This document shows, piece by piece, positions 22,263 to 33,965 of a stretch of 64,000 bases of DNA. The translations under genes were made by a program, and so were the position numbers. The stretch's first letter is position 1. The number at the start of each line of letters is the position of its first letter. Under the pieces are notes generated by a model. The model had not been told where the DNA came from. It made no database searches and saw only the letters and a program-made list of their open reading frames with translations. Origin of the DNA: Buxus sempervirens (Eukaryota > Streptophyta > Magnoliopsida > Buxales > Buxaceae); NCBI GenBank assembly GCA_947561395.2, contig OX387187.1:8066976-8130975 (forward strand). Direction: 5' to 3'.

Positions 22263-22800
22263 TGGGAGCTGCGAAGCAGTGAGCTGCAAAGAGTAGACAA
22301 GCCCAAATTGCATTCCCTTGAGCATGATTTGCTCGGTTTAATTCAATTCTGTAGAAAACCATTTTTGAGTGGAGATTTGCCAAAAAGCCCTCACTTTAAG
22401 GGGGGCATCTCTCCAAGAGTTCTTAAATTCCACTGAGCCCTTTGTGGCTGTGAAGTGGATTTTAAGCCCAAAAATAGGATTTTTTGAAAAACTGATTTTT
22501 TATCAAAACAAGTTGAAAATTGAGTGGATATCATCCTTTTGACCAGGCACATTTCCCAAAGTTGTCCCGAATTCCACAGAGCTCTCGTGGCTGTGAGGTG
22601 GATTTCAAGACAAAAATAGGATTTTGAGAAAATAGTAAGAATTGTAGCACAAGTTTGCTCTTCTTTTTTTCTCTTTTTTTCTATTTTCTTCTTCTTCTTT
22701 TTTTCTTTTCTTTTTTTTTTCTTTTCCTTTTTCTTCTCTTTTTTTTTTCTTTTTCCTTTTTTTTTTTGCTTTTTTTTTTTTTTTTTTACAATATACTGAA
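22263..22800 (-). other. Pre-PPT non-coding segment and polypyrimidine run of element 2
   Basis: No gene. Bases 22655-22790 are almost pure C/T on the plus strand (poly T with C). It is the counterpart of 16451-16555 in element 1. In element 1 several kilobases including aORF2 lie between this kind of run and aORF1; here they are absent. Confidence 0.7.
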
Positions 22801-22817
22801 ATATCCCTTCCCCTTTG

Positions 22818-23697
22818 TAGCTTTGGTTACTTGATCATCTGAGTCAGATTGAAGAAATCAATCGACACTTCTTCCCAAGTTTGAAGGTCCCCATCTTGAT
22901 GAGCAACCGGGGGTGCCCCGATATTCCAGGGGGCAAACAAGGCTGGTTTACTTTCTTGGGCTCACTTCAGGAGGACCAGGTGAGATGGCCTGGTACTTGT
23001 CAGCCCAATGCAGCGACAGTGATTAGCTTCCGTGACCGCAACTTTCTGATTCTGGCGGGCCTGAAGCATGCAGTGCTGTATCTTCCTCTGCGGGTCCTTC
23101 GTCAGTTCCGAGCGACCCAGGGGATTATCATCCCATGTGGATATGAGGATCGTCTTGGGCCCCTTTCTATGAAGCTAAATGCCTGGTTGATGAAAGAGTG
23201 GTCCTATGTCCGCTTCATGCATGGTCCAGTCTTCTCAGAAGCCCATGTGAAGGATTATCTCTTCTGGATTAAGGAACAGATACAGACTCAGGCCCCAGTA
23301 CCCGAAGATCCTCCTGTAGTCTTGGCTCCCACCTATGAGGACATTCTAGAGTCTGAGCGGGCTTCTCATAAGCGGCTTCAGCAGATATGGGTACGGGAGG
23401 CCCAGGAGCTCAGGATACATGGCACTTATCTGGAGAGGCAGCTTGAGGAACAGATCTCACGCCGTATTGCCATGGAAGAGAAGCTGGAGGAGCAGAGGTA
23501 GGCCCGTTGCTTCGAGGTCCGTATGATCCGGCAGAAGTACCAGGATACTTTGGCCAGCCTTAGGAGTATGCGGATCAGGCAGGCCCTTTCAGATGAGGTC
23601 ATTTCCTTCCTGAGTGATCCCGCTGCAGAGGGGGCTTCAGGAGTCATTGCAACTCAGGCAGCTCGGATTCGGGAGCTTGAGGAGCGGCTAGGAGATT
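22818..23697 (+). pseudogene. Antisense gene aORF1 of element 2, N-terminally truncated
   Basis: Runs opposite to gag-pol. Reads DHLSQIEEINRHFFPS, then GKQGWFTFLGSLQEDQVRW and the core LPLRVLRQFRATQGI, followed by the coiled coil (YEDILESERASHKRLQQIW) shared with 10722-11105. A TAG at 23500 interrupts an otherwise open frame to 23697. The N-terminal part kept in element 1 is missing, and the polypyrimidine run lies directly upstream. The pattern fits the DUF7745-type domain of plant repeats (recalled, not searched). No promoter remains upstream, so it is probably dead. Confidence 0.75.
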
Positions 23698-24639
23698 AGA
23701 GATTAGCTTTATTTCCTGCACATTTTTCATACATTTGTACAAAATTGAACTCCAATAGTGGAAATACAAAGGATTTAATTCAAAATAAAGTTTTTATATT
23801 ATTGGCCTCAGAATGCTCAGATGCTTGTAAAAACAAAGGTTTTATGAAAAGTATTTGATTTCTCATCACTGGCCAAAGTATAATTTTTCCTTTTTATATT
23901 TTTTTGTATTTTTTTGAAATTTGGTCCATGCACTTAATCACCTATAATTAAAGGAATTAAAACCAGGTTAAATAATGAAAAGGGTAGTCCACAAAATACT
24001 GAGGGATCAGAACCGTCCATCTTAGGACCTTTAGAGTCATCCCCAACTGCCAAAACTGCCCCATTCTGCTCATGCCGATTTTGCTTGAAGCTCAGATCCC
24101 CATGATCAAACTCAACCTCTGATTTTCTTTCATTTTTTTTTCTTTTTGCCCTTTTGCCAATATTGCCCCTAGCGCCAGTTACGGTTTTCACTAGGTCCGG
24201 CTTCTGAATTCCGTCATCACCCATCTTACTCTGATATTTGAATGAACAAACTAAGATCACCGAGGGCTTATCAATAGGACGAAATAAAGGCTAGGCTCAG
24301 TTTATGAAAGAAAGGGTATTAAAGGCCCAAAAATTCTCAAATGTGGAAATAGGTCAACCGGATTTACAGTCATGATAAATTTAACCATATTCCCCAAATT
24401 GCATTTTTTTGCATCTTTTTTCACACTTGGCTTTCATTTGCCATTTTTCATTGCTTTTCCTCTCTTTTTCTTTTTCTTTCCTCACTTTTGCCCCAATTGA
24501 CTTTGCCCCAATTTAAGACTGTAAATCCGGTTTGGGTTTATCAAAGAAACGAACCGGCTCAACTTGGCTAGACTAGGGATCAAAATTTTTGAAGGAAATA
24601 AAGAAAAATGGCCTCGGATCATTTCCCAGAAATATTCAC
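23698..24639 (-). other. Non-coding 3' segment of TAT element 2
   Basis: Collinear with 9760-10720 of element 1. No gene seen. Lies between the pol stop and the end of the converging antisense gene. Confidence 0.65.
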
Positions 24640-27600
24640 TCAAGGGAAATACCTTTTTACCGCATCAGAGTTAATGGGCTCAGGAAAATCTGACCCATCC
24701 ATTTCTGCTAAGATGAGTGCACCCCCTGACAAGACTTTCTTGACGACATATGGGCCTTCCCAATTGGGCTTGAACTTGCCACGAGGATCTTCCAGAAATG
24801 GTAGAATTTTCTTTAGCACTAAGTTTCCTTCTTGGAAAGTTCTGGGCCTCACCTTCTTATTGTAGGCCCGGGCCATTCTCTTCTGGTACAACTGTCCATG
24901 GCAAAGTGCTTTCAACCGTTTTTCTTCTATCAGGTTAAGTTGATCATGTCTTGACTGGACCCATTCGGCTTCTTCTAGTTCTGCTTCCATGAGCACTCGG
25001 AGTGATGGGATCTCCACTTCCACGGGCAAGACTGCTTCCATTCCATAGACTAGGGAATACGGGGTTGCCCCAGTTGAAGTTCGGATCGAGGTTCTGTAAG
25101 CATGTAGAGCAAGTGGTAGCATTTCATGCCAATCTTTGTAACTTACTACCATCTTCTGAATGATTTTCTTTATATTCTTGTTTGCTGCTTCCACTGCCCC
25201 ATTCATCTTTGGCCTGTACGGAGCTGACTTGTGGTGGGTGATCTGAAACTGCTCACACATTTTCTTCATGTCCTTGTTCTTGATATTTGAAGCATTGTCT
25301 GATACTATAGCACTTGGCAGCCCATAGCGACAAATGATATTGTGCTTCAAAAATTTAATAACATGGTTGCTTGTGATGTTCGCATATGAAGCTGCTTCCA
25401 CCCATTTAGTGAAGTAATCAATCGCCACCAGGATGAATCTGTGCCCGTTCGATGCCTTAGGTGAGATCATGCCAATAACATCTATGCCCCACATAGAGAA
25501 GGGCCAGGGTGATGTCATGTTGTGCAGCTTGCCTGGGGGTGCATGCTTGTTATCTGCATATATCTGGCATTGATGGCACCTCCTGACATGTATACAGCAA
25601 TCATGCTCCATGGTCGTCCAGTAGTATCCCAGTCTCAGGATCTTCTTAGCCAACATGTGTCCACTCATATGGGGCCCACAGACTCCTCCATGTACCGTCT
25701 CGATTAACCTTTCCGATTCAGCCTTGGCTACGCATCTTAGCAGAATGTCATTATGTGACCTCTTGTACACATGTCCACCACTTAGCAGAAATTGACCAGC
25801 CAATCTCTGTATTGTCCTCTTCTCAGTAGCAGTGGCATTTTCTGGCAGACTCCGATTGTTCAAGAAATTTTTGATATCTTGAAACCACGGTGCTTCTTCT
25901 TCTGGTGCTCCCTCCAGAACGAGACAGTAAGCCGGTTCATCTCTAACCTCAATTTCCAGCGGTCTGATGTCTACTCCTTCTGGTATGCTGACCATTGAAG
26001 CCAAGGTTGCTAGAGCATTCGCAAACTGATTCTTGGCCCTTGGCATATAGTTGAAGGAAATTCGAGTGAAATTTGTGCTTATTTCTTCCAAATACTGGTG
26101 ATAGGGGATCAATTTGTGATCCTTGGTTTTCCACTCACCAGTTGTTTGGAAGATGATAAGACTCGAATCCCCGTATACGTCAAGTTCCTCTACTCCATGA
26201 TCCATGGCTGCTTGCAATCCAATTATGCATGCTTCATATTCTGCTATGTTATTAGTGCACTGGAATCTCAGCTTTACTGCAATCGGGATGTGTGAACCAT
26301 CTGGTTTGACCAAGACTGCCCCTATTCCGTTCCCATTCATATTGGCGGCCCCATCGAAGAACATCTGCCAAGAACTCTCACTGTCCTCCTCTTCAGTGTA
26401 CAGGATTGCCTCATCTGGGAAGTTGGTCTTCAAGGGTTGATATTCTGGCAGAGGATGTGCAGCTAGGTGATCAGCTATGGCTTGACCCTTGATTGCTTTC
26501 TGGGTGATGTATGTGAGGTCAAACTCGGACAGTAGTAGTTGCCACTTAGCCGTTCTGCCAGTCAGTGCCGGTTTCTCAAATAAATACTTCAGCGGGTCCA
26601 TCCGGGATATCAATAATGTGGAGTGACTAAGGAAGTAATGCCTTAACCTCTGAGTGGCCCACACTAGAGCACAGCAAGTCTTTTCCAATGGTGAGTATTT
26701 GGCTTCATATTCCGTGAATTTTTTACTCAGATAGTAAATTGTCCTTTCTTTTCTACCAGTCTCATCATGCTGCCCCAAGACACATCCCATCGACGTTTCC
26801 AACACTGACAAGTACAGGATCAGTGGTCTTCCTGGAGTTGGTGGCACTAGTACCGGCGGGTTCAGTAAATACCTCTTTATTGTATCAAATGCCTGCTGGC
26901 AGTCCTCATTCCAGACCGTCGGGTTATCTTTCCTCAAAAGTTTGAAAATTGGTTCACAGATAGCAGTGAGTTGTGCTATGAACTGGCTTATGTATTGAAT
27001 CCTTCCAAGAAAACCCCTGACCTCCTTCTCAGTTCTGGGTGCTGGCATTTCAATTATGGCCTTGGCTTTTGCCGGGTCAATTTCGATTCCTCTTCGGCTC
27101 ACTATAAACCCCAGTAACTTCCCTGATGTAGCCCCAAAGACGCACTTAGCCGGGTTAAGCCGTAAACTGTACTTCCTGAGACGATCAAACACTTTCTTCA
27201 GATTGATCAAGTGGTCCTCCTCTTTGCATGATTTGGCAATCATATCATCTACGTAGACCTCCATCTCCTTGTGGATCATGTCATGGAATAGTGCAGTCAT
27301 GGCCCGCTGATATGTTGCCCCAGCGTTCTTGAGCCCAAACGGCATGACTGTGTAGTGGAATGTGCCCCAAGGTGTGATAAATGCTGTTTTTTCTTGATCT
27401 TCCTTAGCCATCTTGATCTGATTATACCCTGAGAAACCATCCATGAAGGAAAACAGGCTATGTACCGCAGTATTATCGACCAGAATGTCGATGTGTGGAA
27501 GCGGAAAATCGTCCTTTGGGCTTGCCCTGTTCAAGTCTCTATAATCCATGCACATTCGGACCTTCCCGTCCTTCTTGGGTACCGGCACTATGTTTGCGAG

Positions 27601-28209
27601 CCATTCTGGGTACGTAGAGACTGCCAAAAATCCAGCTTGGAACTGTTTGACCACTTCATCCTTGACCTTCAGAGTCCACTCAGGTTTCAATCTTCTCAGC
27701 TTCTGCTTGATCGATTTAACCCCTGGCAAAATTGGCAACTTGTGCACCACCATGTCAGTGTCCAACCCCGGCATGTCCCGATACGACCAAGCAAACACAT
27801 CCTTGTAATCTGCCAAGAATTGTGACATTTCATTTTTCTGCACATCAGACAAGCATAACCCGATTTTAACAATTTTTGGGTCATCTTCGGTCTCAAGGTT
27901 TATAGATATGGTTTCCTCAATATTAGGTTGGACCCCCTTTTCATGACGTTCCAATTGGTATTCAATTTCTTTTGGAACGTCTTCTTCTTCGACCCCCATA
28001 AGGTCAAAGTCGAGCTCGAAGTCGAAGTCATATTTAACCTGGTCCAATTCGGTCTGATTATATGGTTCATAAGTGGTTTGGACCTTTTTGAAAAATTTAA
28101 ATTTCCTAGAAAAAATAGAAAAATCTTTTTGGGTTTTTTGTGGGCCTTCTAAACATAATTCCCCTGAAGACGAAGGCCCATTAGAACCTTCAGGGAAATG
28201 GCAATCCAC
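24640..28209 (-). CDS. Pol polyprotein of TAT element 2: RT, RNase H, second RNase H, integrase (1189 codons, open)
   Basis: Replicates and integrates the element. Reverse transcriptase occupies about residues 130-380, with VPKKDGKVRMCMDYRDLN and YVDDM (about 319). The first RNase H covers about 440-570. The second starts near 613 (MFFDGAAN) and contains NNIAEYEACI; its last acidic motif reads NQFANALATLASM, with Asn where element 1 keeps Asp. The integrase zinc site is near 843-885 (CHQC), and the catalytic D-D-E is at about 908, 970 and 1006, giving the usual 35-residue D-E spacing. It ends KRYFP. There are no internal stops. The listed Met at 28209 is simply the first in the frame; the frame enters from the protease linker through a nine-A run at 28212-28220. 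The recently intact pol contrasts with the shifted gag. Confidence 0.95.
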   Translation of the reverse strand: MDCHFPEGSNGPSSSGELCLEGPQKTQKDFSIFSRKFKFFKKVQTTYEPYNQTELDQVKYDFDFELDFDLMGVEEEDVPKEIEYQLERHEKGVQPNIEETISINLETEDDPKIVKIGLCLSDVQKNEMSQFLADYKDVFAWSYRDMPGLDTDMVVHKLPILPGVKSIKQKLRRLKPEWTLKVKDEVVKQFQAGFLAVSTYPEWLANIVPVPKKDGKVRMCMDYRDLNRASPKDDFPLPHIDILVDNTAVHSLFSFMDGFSGYNQIKMAKEDQEKTAFITPWGTFHYTVMPFGLKNAGATYQRAMTALFHDMIHKEMEVYVDDMIAKSCKEEDHLINLKKVFDRLRKYSLRLNPAKCVFGATSGKLLGFIVSRRGIEIDPAKAKAIIEMPAPRTEKEVRGFLGRIQYISQFIAQLTAICEPIFKLLRKDNPTVWNEDCQQAFDTIKRYLLNPPVLVPPTPGRPLILYLSVLETSMGCVLGQHDETGRKERTIYYLSKKFTEYEAKYSPLEKTCCALVWATQRLRHYFLSHSTLLISRMDPLKYLFEKPALTGRTAKWQLLLSEFDLTYITQKAIKGQAIADHLAAHPLPEYQPLKTNFPDEAILYTEEEDSESSWQMFFDGAANMNGNGIGAVLVKPDGSHIPIAVKLRFQCTNNIAEYEACIIGLQAAMDHGVEELDVYGDSSLIIFQTTGEWKTKDHKLIPYHQYLEEISTNFTRISFNYMPRAKNQFANALATLASMVSIPEGVDIRPLEIEVRDEPAYCLVLEGAPEEEAPWFQDIKNFLNNRSLPENATATEKRTIQRLAGQFLLSGGHVYKRSHNDILLRCVAKAESERLIETVHGGVCGPHMSGHMLAKKILRLGYYWTTMEHDCCIHVRRCHQCQIYADNKHAPPGKLHNMTSPWPFSMWGIDVIGMISPKASNGHRFILVAIDYFTKWVEAASYANITSNHVIKFLKHNIICRYGLPSAIVSDNASNIKNKDMKKMCEQFQITHHKSAPYRPKMNGAVEAANKNIKKIIQKMVVSYKDWHEMLPLALHAYRTSIRTSTGATPYSLVYGMEAVLPVEVEIPSLRVLMEAELEEAEWVQSRHDQLNLIEEKRLKALCHGQLYQKRMARAYNKKVRPRTFQEGNLVLKKILPFLEDPRGKFKPNWEGPYVVKKVLSGGALILAEMDGSDFPEPINSDAVKRYFP

Positions 28210-28904
28210 TATTGGAGTTTTTTTTTGGAAGCCGCGTCAGTTTGCCACACAGACGCTGCTTCAAAGGTAAGGAGAGTTTCCTCCCAATTGTTTAATACAA
28301 AATTTTGGGGAGCAGGGGAAATAGGGAAAGTCTGCTCCTCAAGTCCAGCATCCGATGCCATCATCACCGGGTGGGTACTGCCCTTTTCTGCTGCGGGGCC
28401 CAATCCAGAAATGACCTTGTCTGGAACCTTTACTGCGGCCCAATCAATGAATGGCAGTTCCATGTCTGCCCCTGTCTTTTCGCCTTCAGTCATGGCGAAG
28501 AATGCACCAACATCTTCAGAAAAGTCCACCTGCTGCTCGGGCTGTGGTCCAGGCCCATCCACTGCTCCCAGTATTGGAGAGGGGTTATCGGGTTGTGGGG
28601 CCGAAACAGAAGGCTTTTGAAATGGGTTGACATTGTAGTAGGGAGGTTTTGATTGGTCCATAGGAGGAGAAATTTGGATTATATAAGCGGGTTTAGGGAA
28701 ACTTTCCCTTAAATGAGGGAGTTTTCCTTTGCTTCTGCTCTCCCCTTCTTCGTGCTTCATTCTTCTCCAGCCTCTGGCCTTGAAGCCCAACCCTACCTTG
28801 GGGATCAGTTTCTTAGCCGTGATTGGCTCCACCATCCCCTGCAGATTGATCCCCAGGCCTTTCCCTGGGTGAAAGTGGTATTTCTCCATCACTTTCTTGA
28901 CCAT
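28209..28904 (-). pseudogene. G-patch-like segment and linker of TAT element 2
   Basis: Gly-rich G-patch-like region (KGLGINLQGMVEP...KVGLGFKARGW), then an acidic linker with LPFIDWAAVKV. A frame change near 28900 separates it from the protease frame, and the frame ends at 28209 just after a nine-A run, where pol continues in another phase. Confidence 0.82.
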
Positions 28905-30760
28905 TTTTTCTGCAGTGGTCCCATTTTCTTTCTTTTTCTCACACCCCCAGGTATGTAATTTACCGCCTCAAATTGAAATGAGTGGAACGCAATCTTGTCG
29001 ACAGTCAAGTCCACATTGATTAATGGTACATCAGGTGACACAATGGGCGGCACCAAGTTTTCGGCTAGGACTGTTATCACCCTTTGCCCTCTTATGTATT
29101 TCACCCTCTGGTGGAGCGTGGATGGTATTGCCCTAACCGAATGTATCCACGGCCTCGCTAGGAACAGATTGAAGGCTGCGGGTATATCCATCACTTCAAA
29201 TGTGATGTTAAAGATATTCGGCCCAATTGTGACCAGCAGTTCAATCTCCCCTAGGGAGTGGGTCTTGGAGCTATCGAAAGCCCTCACTATCCGCCCATTC
29301 CGCTTGATCCTTGACTGGTCCAGGCCCAGCTTGGTAAAAGTGATTAACGGGCAAACGTTTAATGCCGACCCGTTGTCAATTAAAACCCGTGCAACCATGC
29401 AGCCCTTACAAAGCACAGTGATGTGCAAAGGGTCCACATGATAACACCCACCTGGGCTGATCTCACCCTCTGAGAAACTTATCACATTATGTGACAAGAT
29501 TTGACCAACCATTTTACCAAGCTGGTCTGGATCAATGGTCTGGGGTACGTGTGCACTCTGTAGCACCCTTAACAATGCATCCCTATGCTTTTTAGAATTC
29601 AGCAAAAGGCCCAGTATTGAAATCTGGGCCGGGACCTTGTTTAGCTGATCCACAAGATTGAATTCACTTTTCTTTATTATTTTTATGAGGTCTGCTGCCT
29701 CATTTTCTGCACCCTGGGGGGTGTCTTCTCCTACTTTATTTTTTCCCTTCTGTTTTCTTTTTTCTTCATTTTCTTTCTTTTCTTTCTCTACTTCTGTCTC
29801 TTTTTCTTTCTCTTCACCCCCTGCACATCTCCCCGACCTCGTCATGAGGTTCACCTCCTCCTGGTTCTGGTTCCTGACCATTGGAACCGTAGCCGTGATT
29901 CCCTCGCTGTAGTTCCATGGTACAGCGGCCTCTGAATAGGCTAATTTAGGGATGTCAACCACTAGTGGCTGGAGTTTGGACCGGGATGTATGGGCCGGTT
30001 TAGGGATAGTATGGGCTGGCTGCACATTTACAACCAATGGTTGAAGTTTGGATTTGGTGGGGACAGAAGAAGTGATGGAAGCAGTGGTGGGGTCAAGATT
30101 GATGACCAGTGGAGCCTTAGACGGCTTGGATGGGGAATAAGTGGGTGGACTGCAATTGAAGACCAATGCGGGCCTTGCAGTATTCATCTGGGCCATGAGT
30201 GAAGAGACCCGGTTTAGAGAGGAACTTATGTCCTCAGCAGCAAGATTATTTTTTTGGGAGACCATGTTGATCTCCTCCTCTTCCTCTTCTTGGAAGAATC
30301 GGACCTGGACCGTGGTCCCCACGGGAGCTATGAGCTGTGATGGGTCAAAGGCCCTTCTCGTGGTGGATATGGCAGAGATGGAGTTGGATGGGCCTGCCCC
30401 ATTGTGGTAAGGCAGAGGGTTCTGCCCAATATCATTCCCGGACGAGGCCGGTGCAGCAGTGTTGAACACCAAAGCCTTCTGGTCCAACAGATCCTGGACT
30501 GCATGCTTCAATACCCAGCAGTTATCTGTAGAGTGCCCTGGTGCACCCATGTGGAAATCACAGGTGACCGATGTGTCAAAATTTCTCCCCCTGGTGGCAT
30601 TCGGGTTAGGCTCCTTCAGAGTCAAGTATTCCCCTTTCAGCAGGGTTGGCAGTAGTTGGGACAGAGATATGGGTAGAGGGGTGAAAACCCGGTTCTTTCT
30701 TGCTGCGAACCAGGCATCCCGCTCATCCTTAGAAAAAGTCCTCCTTGTGTTAGCTGGCAC
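28889..30760 (-). pseudogene. Gag C-terminus plus aspartic protease of TAT element 2
   Basis: Starts MPANTRRTFSKDERDAWF, includes the Cys/His motif CDFHMGAPGHSTDNC (about residue 70), a Ser/Pro-rich region, a Lys/Glu-rich stretch (about 320-350), and a retropepsin core VLIDNGSALNVCPL (about 475) followed by LARPWIHSV. The flap-side LLGRPW of element 1 reads FLARPW here. It is out of frame with the Gag N-terminus; the change lies near 30800-30840. Confidence 0.86.
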
Positions 30761-30780
30761 AGAGGGAGGGAAGTTGACAT

Positions 30781-31911
30781 TCAGCGGGGGCTGGTACGAC
30801 TGCTGGGCCTGCTGGGCCGTTGGGGTGCCGAGATGTTGACGTGCAGTGGCTTCTTGGCTGGAGGAGCCTGGACTAGGTTCACCTCCCCTTCCTTTCGGGC
30901 CCCTGTCTTTTTAAATCCGGCCCCTTTCTTTTGGGCCATGGAGGCCGAGGAATCAGACTGCCCAGTCAGAGTAGAGTAGTCTATCAGCCGTCCTGACCTG
31001 ACCCCTTCCTCGATCCGGTCCGCTACCTGTACCAGGGCTGCAAAGTTGGTGGTGATCTGACCCACCAGATGGTTGTAAAAGGGCTGCCCCAGTGTGCCCA
31101 TAAATGTGGAGATCATCTCCGGCTCTTGCATAGGTGGCCTGACCTGGGAGGCGGCCTCTCTCCATCTCTTGGCGTACTGCCGTACCGGTTCATCCTTCCC
31201 CTTGGTCATCCTCATCATGTCGTACCGGTCCGGCACGATCTCAGAGTTGAACTTATATTGGTCCAGGAAAGCGTCGGCTAGGTCCTTCCACCTCCTAATT
31301 CTTCCATGGTCCACTGTAGCGAACCACCGAAGGGCTGACCCGGTTAGACTCCTCTGGAAGAGCTGGATCAGTATGCCATCATCCCGGCCAAACTGGCACA
31401 GGGCCCCGCAGTATAGTTTCAGATGGCTTAATGGGCAGCCCGTGCCATCAAACTTGTCAAAATCCGGGCACCTGAACTTAGCCTGTAGACAGACGTCCGG
31501 GTACATGCATAGGTCCTCGAAGGTGGTGCCTGCATGGCTGCCTCCCCCCTTCACCTCTTTCAGCTCTGCCTGGATTCTTTCTATCCTCAGCAGCATTTTC
31601 TTTTCCATCTCATCTCGGGCCTTTTCTTTTTCCAGCTCTTTCTCAGACTCAGCTGTATTTTCCCTGATCAGAATGGGCTCAGGGACTGGTTCAGAAATGG
31701 GCTCAGGCATGGGCTGAGCCGGAGGCGGAATATAGGCCTGAGGTGGTGGTGCCGGATGAGAAGTCGACGCCTGATTTTGGGCTTGGGCCTGCTGGGCTTG
31801 AGCCGCCAGTAAGTCTCCCAGCATTTTGGCCAGACCGGCCACTTGCTCCTACAGCTGAGTAAAGTCCTGAGCGGGGACGGTAGCTTGGGCTTGGTTCTCT
31901 TCAGTATTCAT
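30781..31911 (-). pseudogene. Gag N-terminal part of TAT element 2
   Basis: A Met at 31911 (MNTEENQAQATVPAQ) is followed after about 20 codons by TAG where element 1 has CAA/CAG. The open frame then runs to 30781. It includes an Ala/Gln/Pro-rich start, a charged helix, and the gag core (LQLFQRSL-type, GRIRRWKDLADAFLDQYKF, REAASQVRPPM). The frame leaves the Gag path near 30840, ending in an Arg/Ser-rich tail. Confidence 0.88.
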
Positions 31912-32111
31912 GGCTCTTGCTTTGGATCTGGTCACGGGAGCAATGACTGCAAATAAGTGCACCTGGGTTGAATGCACCTGACATAAGAAAAACAAAGACA
32001 CCCATCAGCTTCCATTTAATTTGAAACACACCCCTATAAATGTAGACAGATAGGTCAGGTGAACACCAGTCCAAAATTTTTTTGTTTTTGTTTTTTTTTT
32101 TTTTTGAGTTG

Positions 32112-33525
32112 GAATATTCTAGGGCTTCCAAGGGTCCCAAAATTTTTTTTTTTGATTTGATTGATAAAAATAACCAACCAGGGTTTTCATGGAATATTCT
32201 AGGGCTTCCAAGGGTCCCAATTTTTTTTGATTTGATTGATAAAAATAACCAACCAAGGTTTTCATGGAATATTCTAGGGCTTCCAAGGGTCCCAATTTTT
32301 TTGATTTTTTTTTGATTTGATTGATAAAAATAACCAACCAAGGTTTTCATGGAATATTCTAGGGCTTCCAAGGGTCCCAATTTTTTTGATTTTTTTTTAT
32401 TTGATTGATAAAAATAACCAACCAAGGTTTTTATGGAATATTCTAGGGCTTCCAAGGGTCCCAATTTTTTGATTTTTTTTTATTTGATTGATAAAAATAA
32501 CCAACCAAGGTTTTTATGGAATATTCTAGGGCTTCCAAGGGTCCTAATTTTTTTGATTTGATTGATAAAAATAACCAACCAAGGTTTTCATGGAATATTC
32601 TAGGGCTTCCAAGGGTCCCAATTTTTTTTGATTTGATTGATAAAAATAACCAACCAAGGTTTTCATGGAATATTCTAGGGCTTCCACGTGTCCCACAAAT
32701 GTTTTGATTTGATTGATAAAAATAACCAACCAAAGGTGTCTTGGAATATTCTAGGGCTTCCAAGTATCCCACAAATGTTTTGATTTGATTGATAAAAATA
32801 ACCAACCAAAGGTGTCTTGGAATATTCTAGGGCTTCCAAGTATCCCACAAATGTTTTGATTTGATTGATAAAAATAACCAACCAAAGGTGTCTTGGAATA
32901 TTCTAGGGCTTCCAAGTATCCCACAAATGTTTTGATTTGATTGATAAAAATAACCAACCAAAGGTGTCTTGGAATATTCTAGGTCTTCCAAGTATCCCAC
33001 AAATGTTTTGATTTGATTGATAAAAATAACCAACCAAATGTGTCTTGGAATATTCTAGGGCTTCCAAGTATCCCACAAATGTTTTGATTTGATTGATAAA
33101 AATAACCAACCAAAGGTGTCTTGGAATATTCTAGGGCTTCCAAGTATCCCACAAATGTTTTGATTTGATTGATAAAAATAACCAACCAAAGGTGTCTTGG
33201 AATATTCTAGGGCTTCCAAGGGTCCCAATTTTTTGATTTTTTTTTGATTTGATTGATAAAAATAACCAACCAAGGTTTTTATGGAATATTCTAGGGCTTC
33301 CAAGGGTCCCAATTTTTTGATTTTTTTTTGATTTGATTGATAAAAATAACCAACCAAGGTTTTTATGGAATATTCTAGGGCTTCCAAGGGTCTCAATTTT
33401 TTGATTTTTTTTGATTTGATTGATAAAAATAACCAACCAAGGTTTTCATGGAATATTCTAGGGCTTCCAAGTGTCCCACTTTTTTTGATTTGATTGATAA
33501 AAATAACCAACCAAGGTTTTCATCA
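32112..33525 (-). repeat. Leader minisatellite of element 2, about 18 units of 74-84 bp
   Basis: Each unit contains GGAATATTCTAGGGCTTCCA (plus-strand reading). Units starting near 32667 through 33123 form a block with exact 76-bp spacing and almost no sequence change; outer units differ in the length of a T run (TTTTTGATTTTTTTT). The core is shared with 1795-2376. Since 76 is not a multiple of three, the overlapping open frames are by-products. Confidence 0.95.
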
Positions 33526-33833
33526 TTTTTTTTTATTTGAAATCTGATGCATTTTAGAAGATTTTCAAGTTCTAAAGCTGGATTGACATATGTTTGAGTT
33601 GAGTTGGTGTCAAAAAATATGACACCTTGGTTTCCTCTTTGATTTTCAAACTTAGGTTAAATCCTGAAAGAATATTTTATTTTATTCTTTTTTTGTTTTT
33701 TTTTCTTTGATTTTGTATTTTTGGGAAAATTTCTTATGTTCTTTTCGGGGTGCCTAAGGATTATCCACAGTGTTTTAGGCATTTTATTCTGAAAATTTGG
33801 GCTGAACAGCCAATTTGTGCCCTTTTTTGAATG

Positions 33834-33965
33834 TATCCGGTATAATATACCGGATAAGATATGCCTTATTGTATCCGGTCAATCTATCCGGATTCACGCA
33901 TATGCCTTTGTATCCGGAAATATATGCCGGATATGATTAGAGCTGTTATTAACCGGCCTGAGTTG
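33834..33965. promoter_or_regulatory. Inverted-repeat word cluster in leader of element 2
   Basis: TATCCGGTATAATATACCGGATA is the clearest pair, followed by degenerate TATCCGG/CCGGATA pairs and an AACCGGCC...GCCGGTTA pair. Positionally equivalent to 1366-1430 in element 1, upstream of the minisatellite. Confidence 0.65.

Noticed and set aside
24608-30839. Plus-strand frames opposite gag-pol of element 2
   Set aside because: They are shadows of the conserved minus-strand coding sequence and lack independent features.
32443-33510. A repeated-peptide protein encoded by the minus-strand open frames
   Set aside because: Frames recur every 76 bp because the minisatellite lacks stops; the period is not a multiple of three and each frame ends abruptly.
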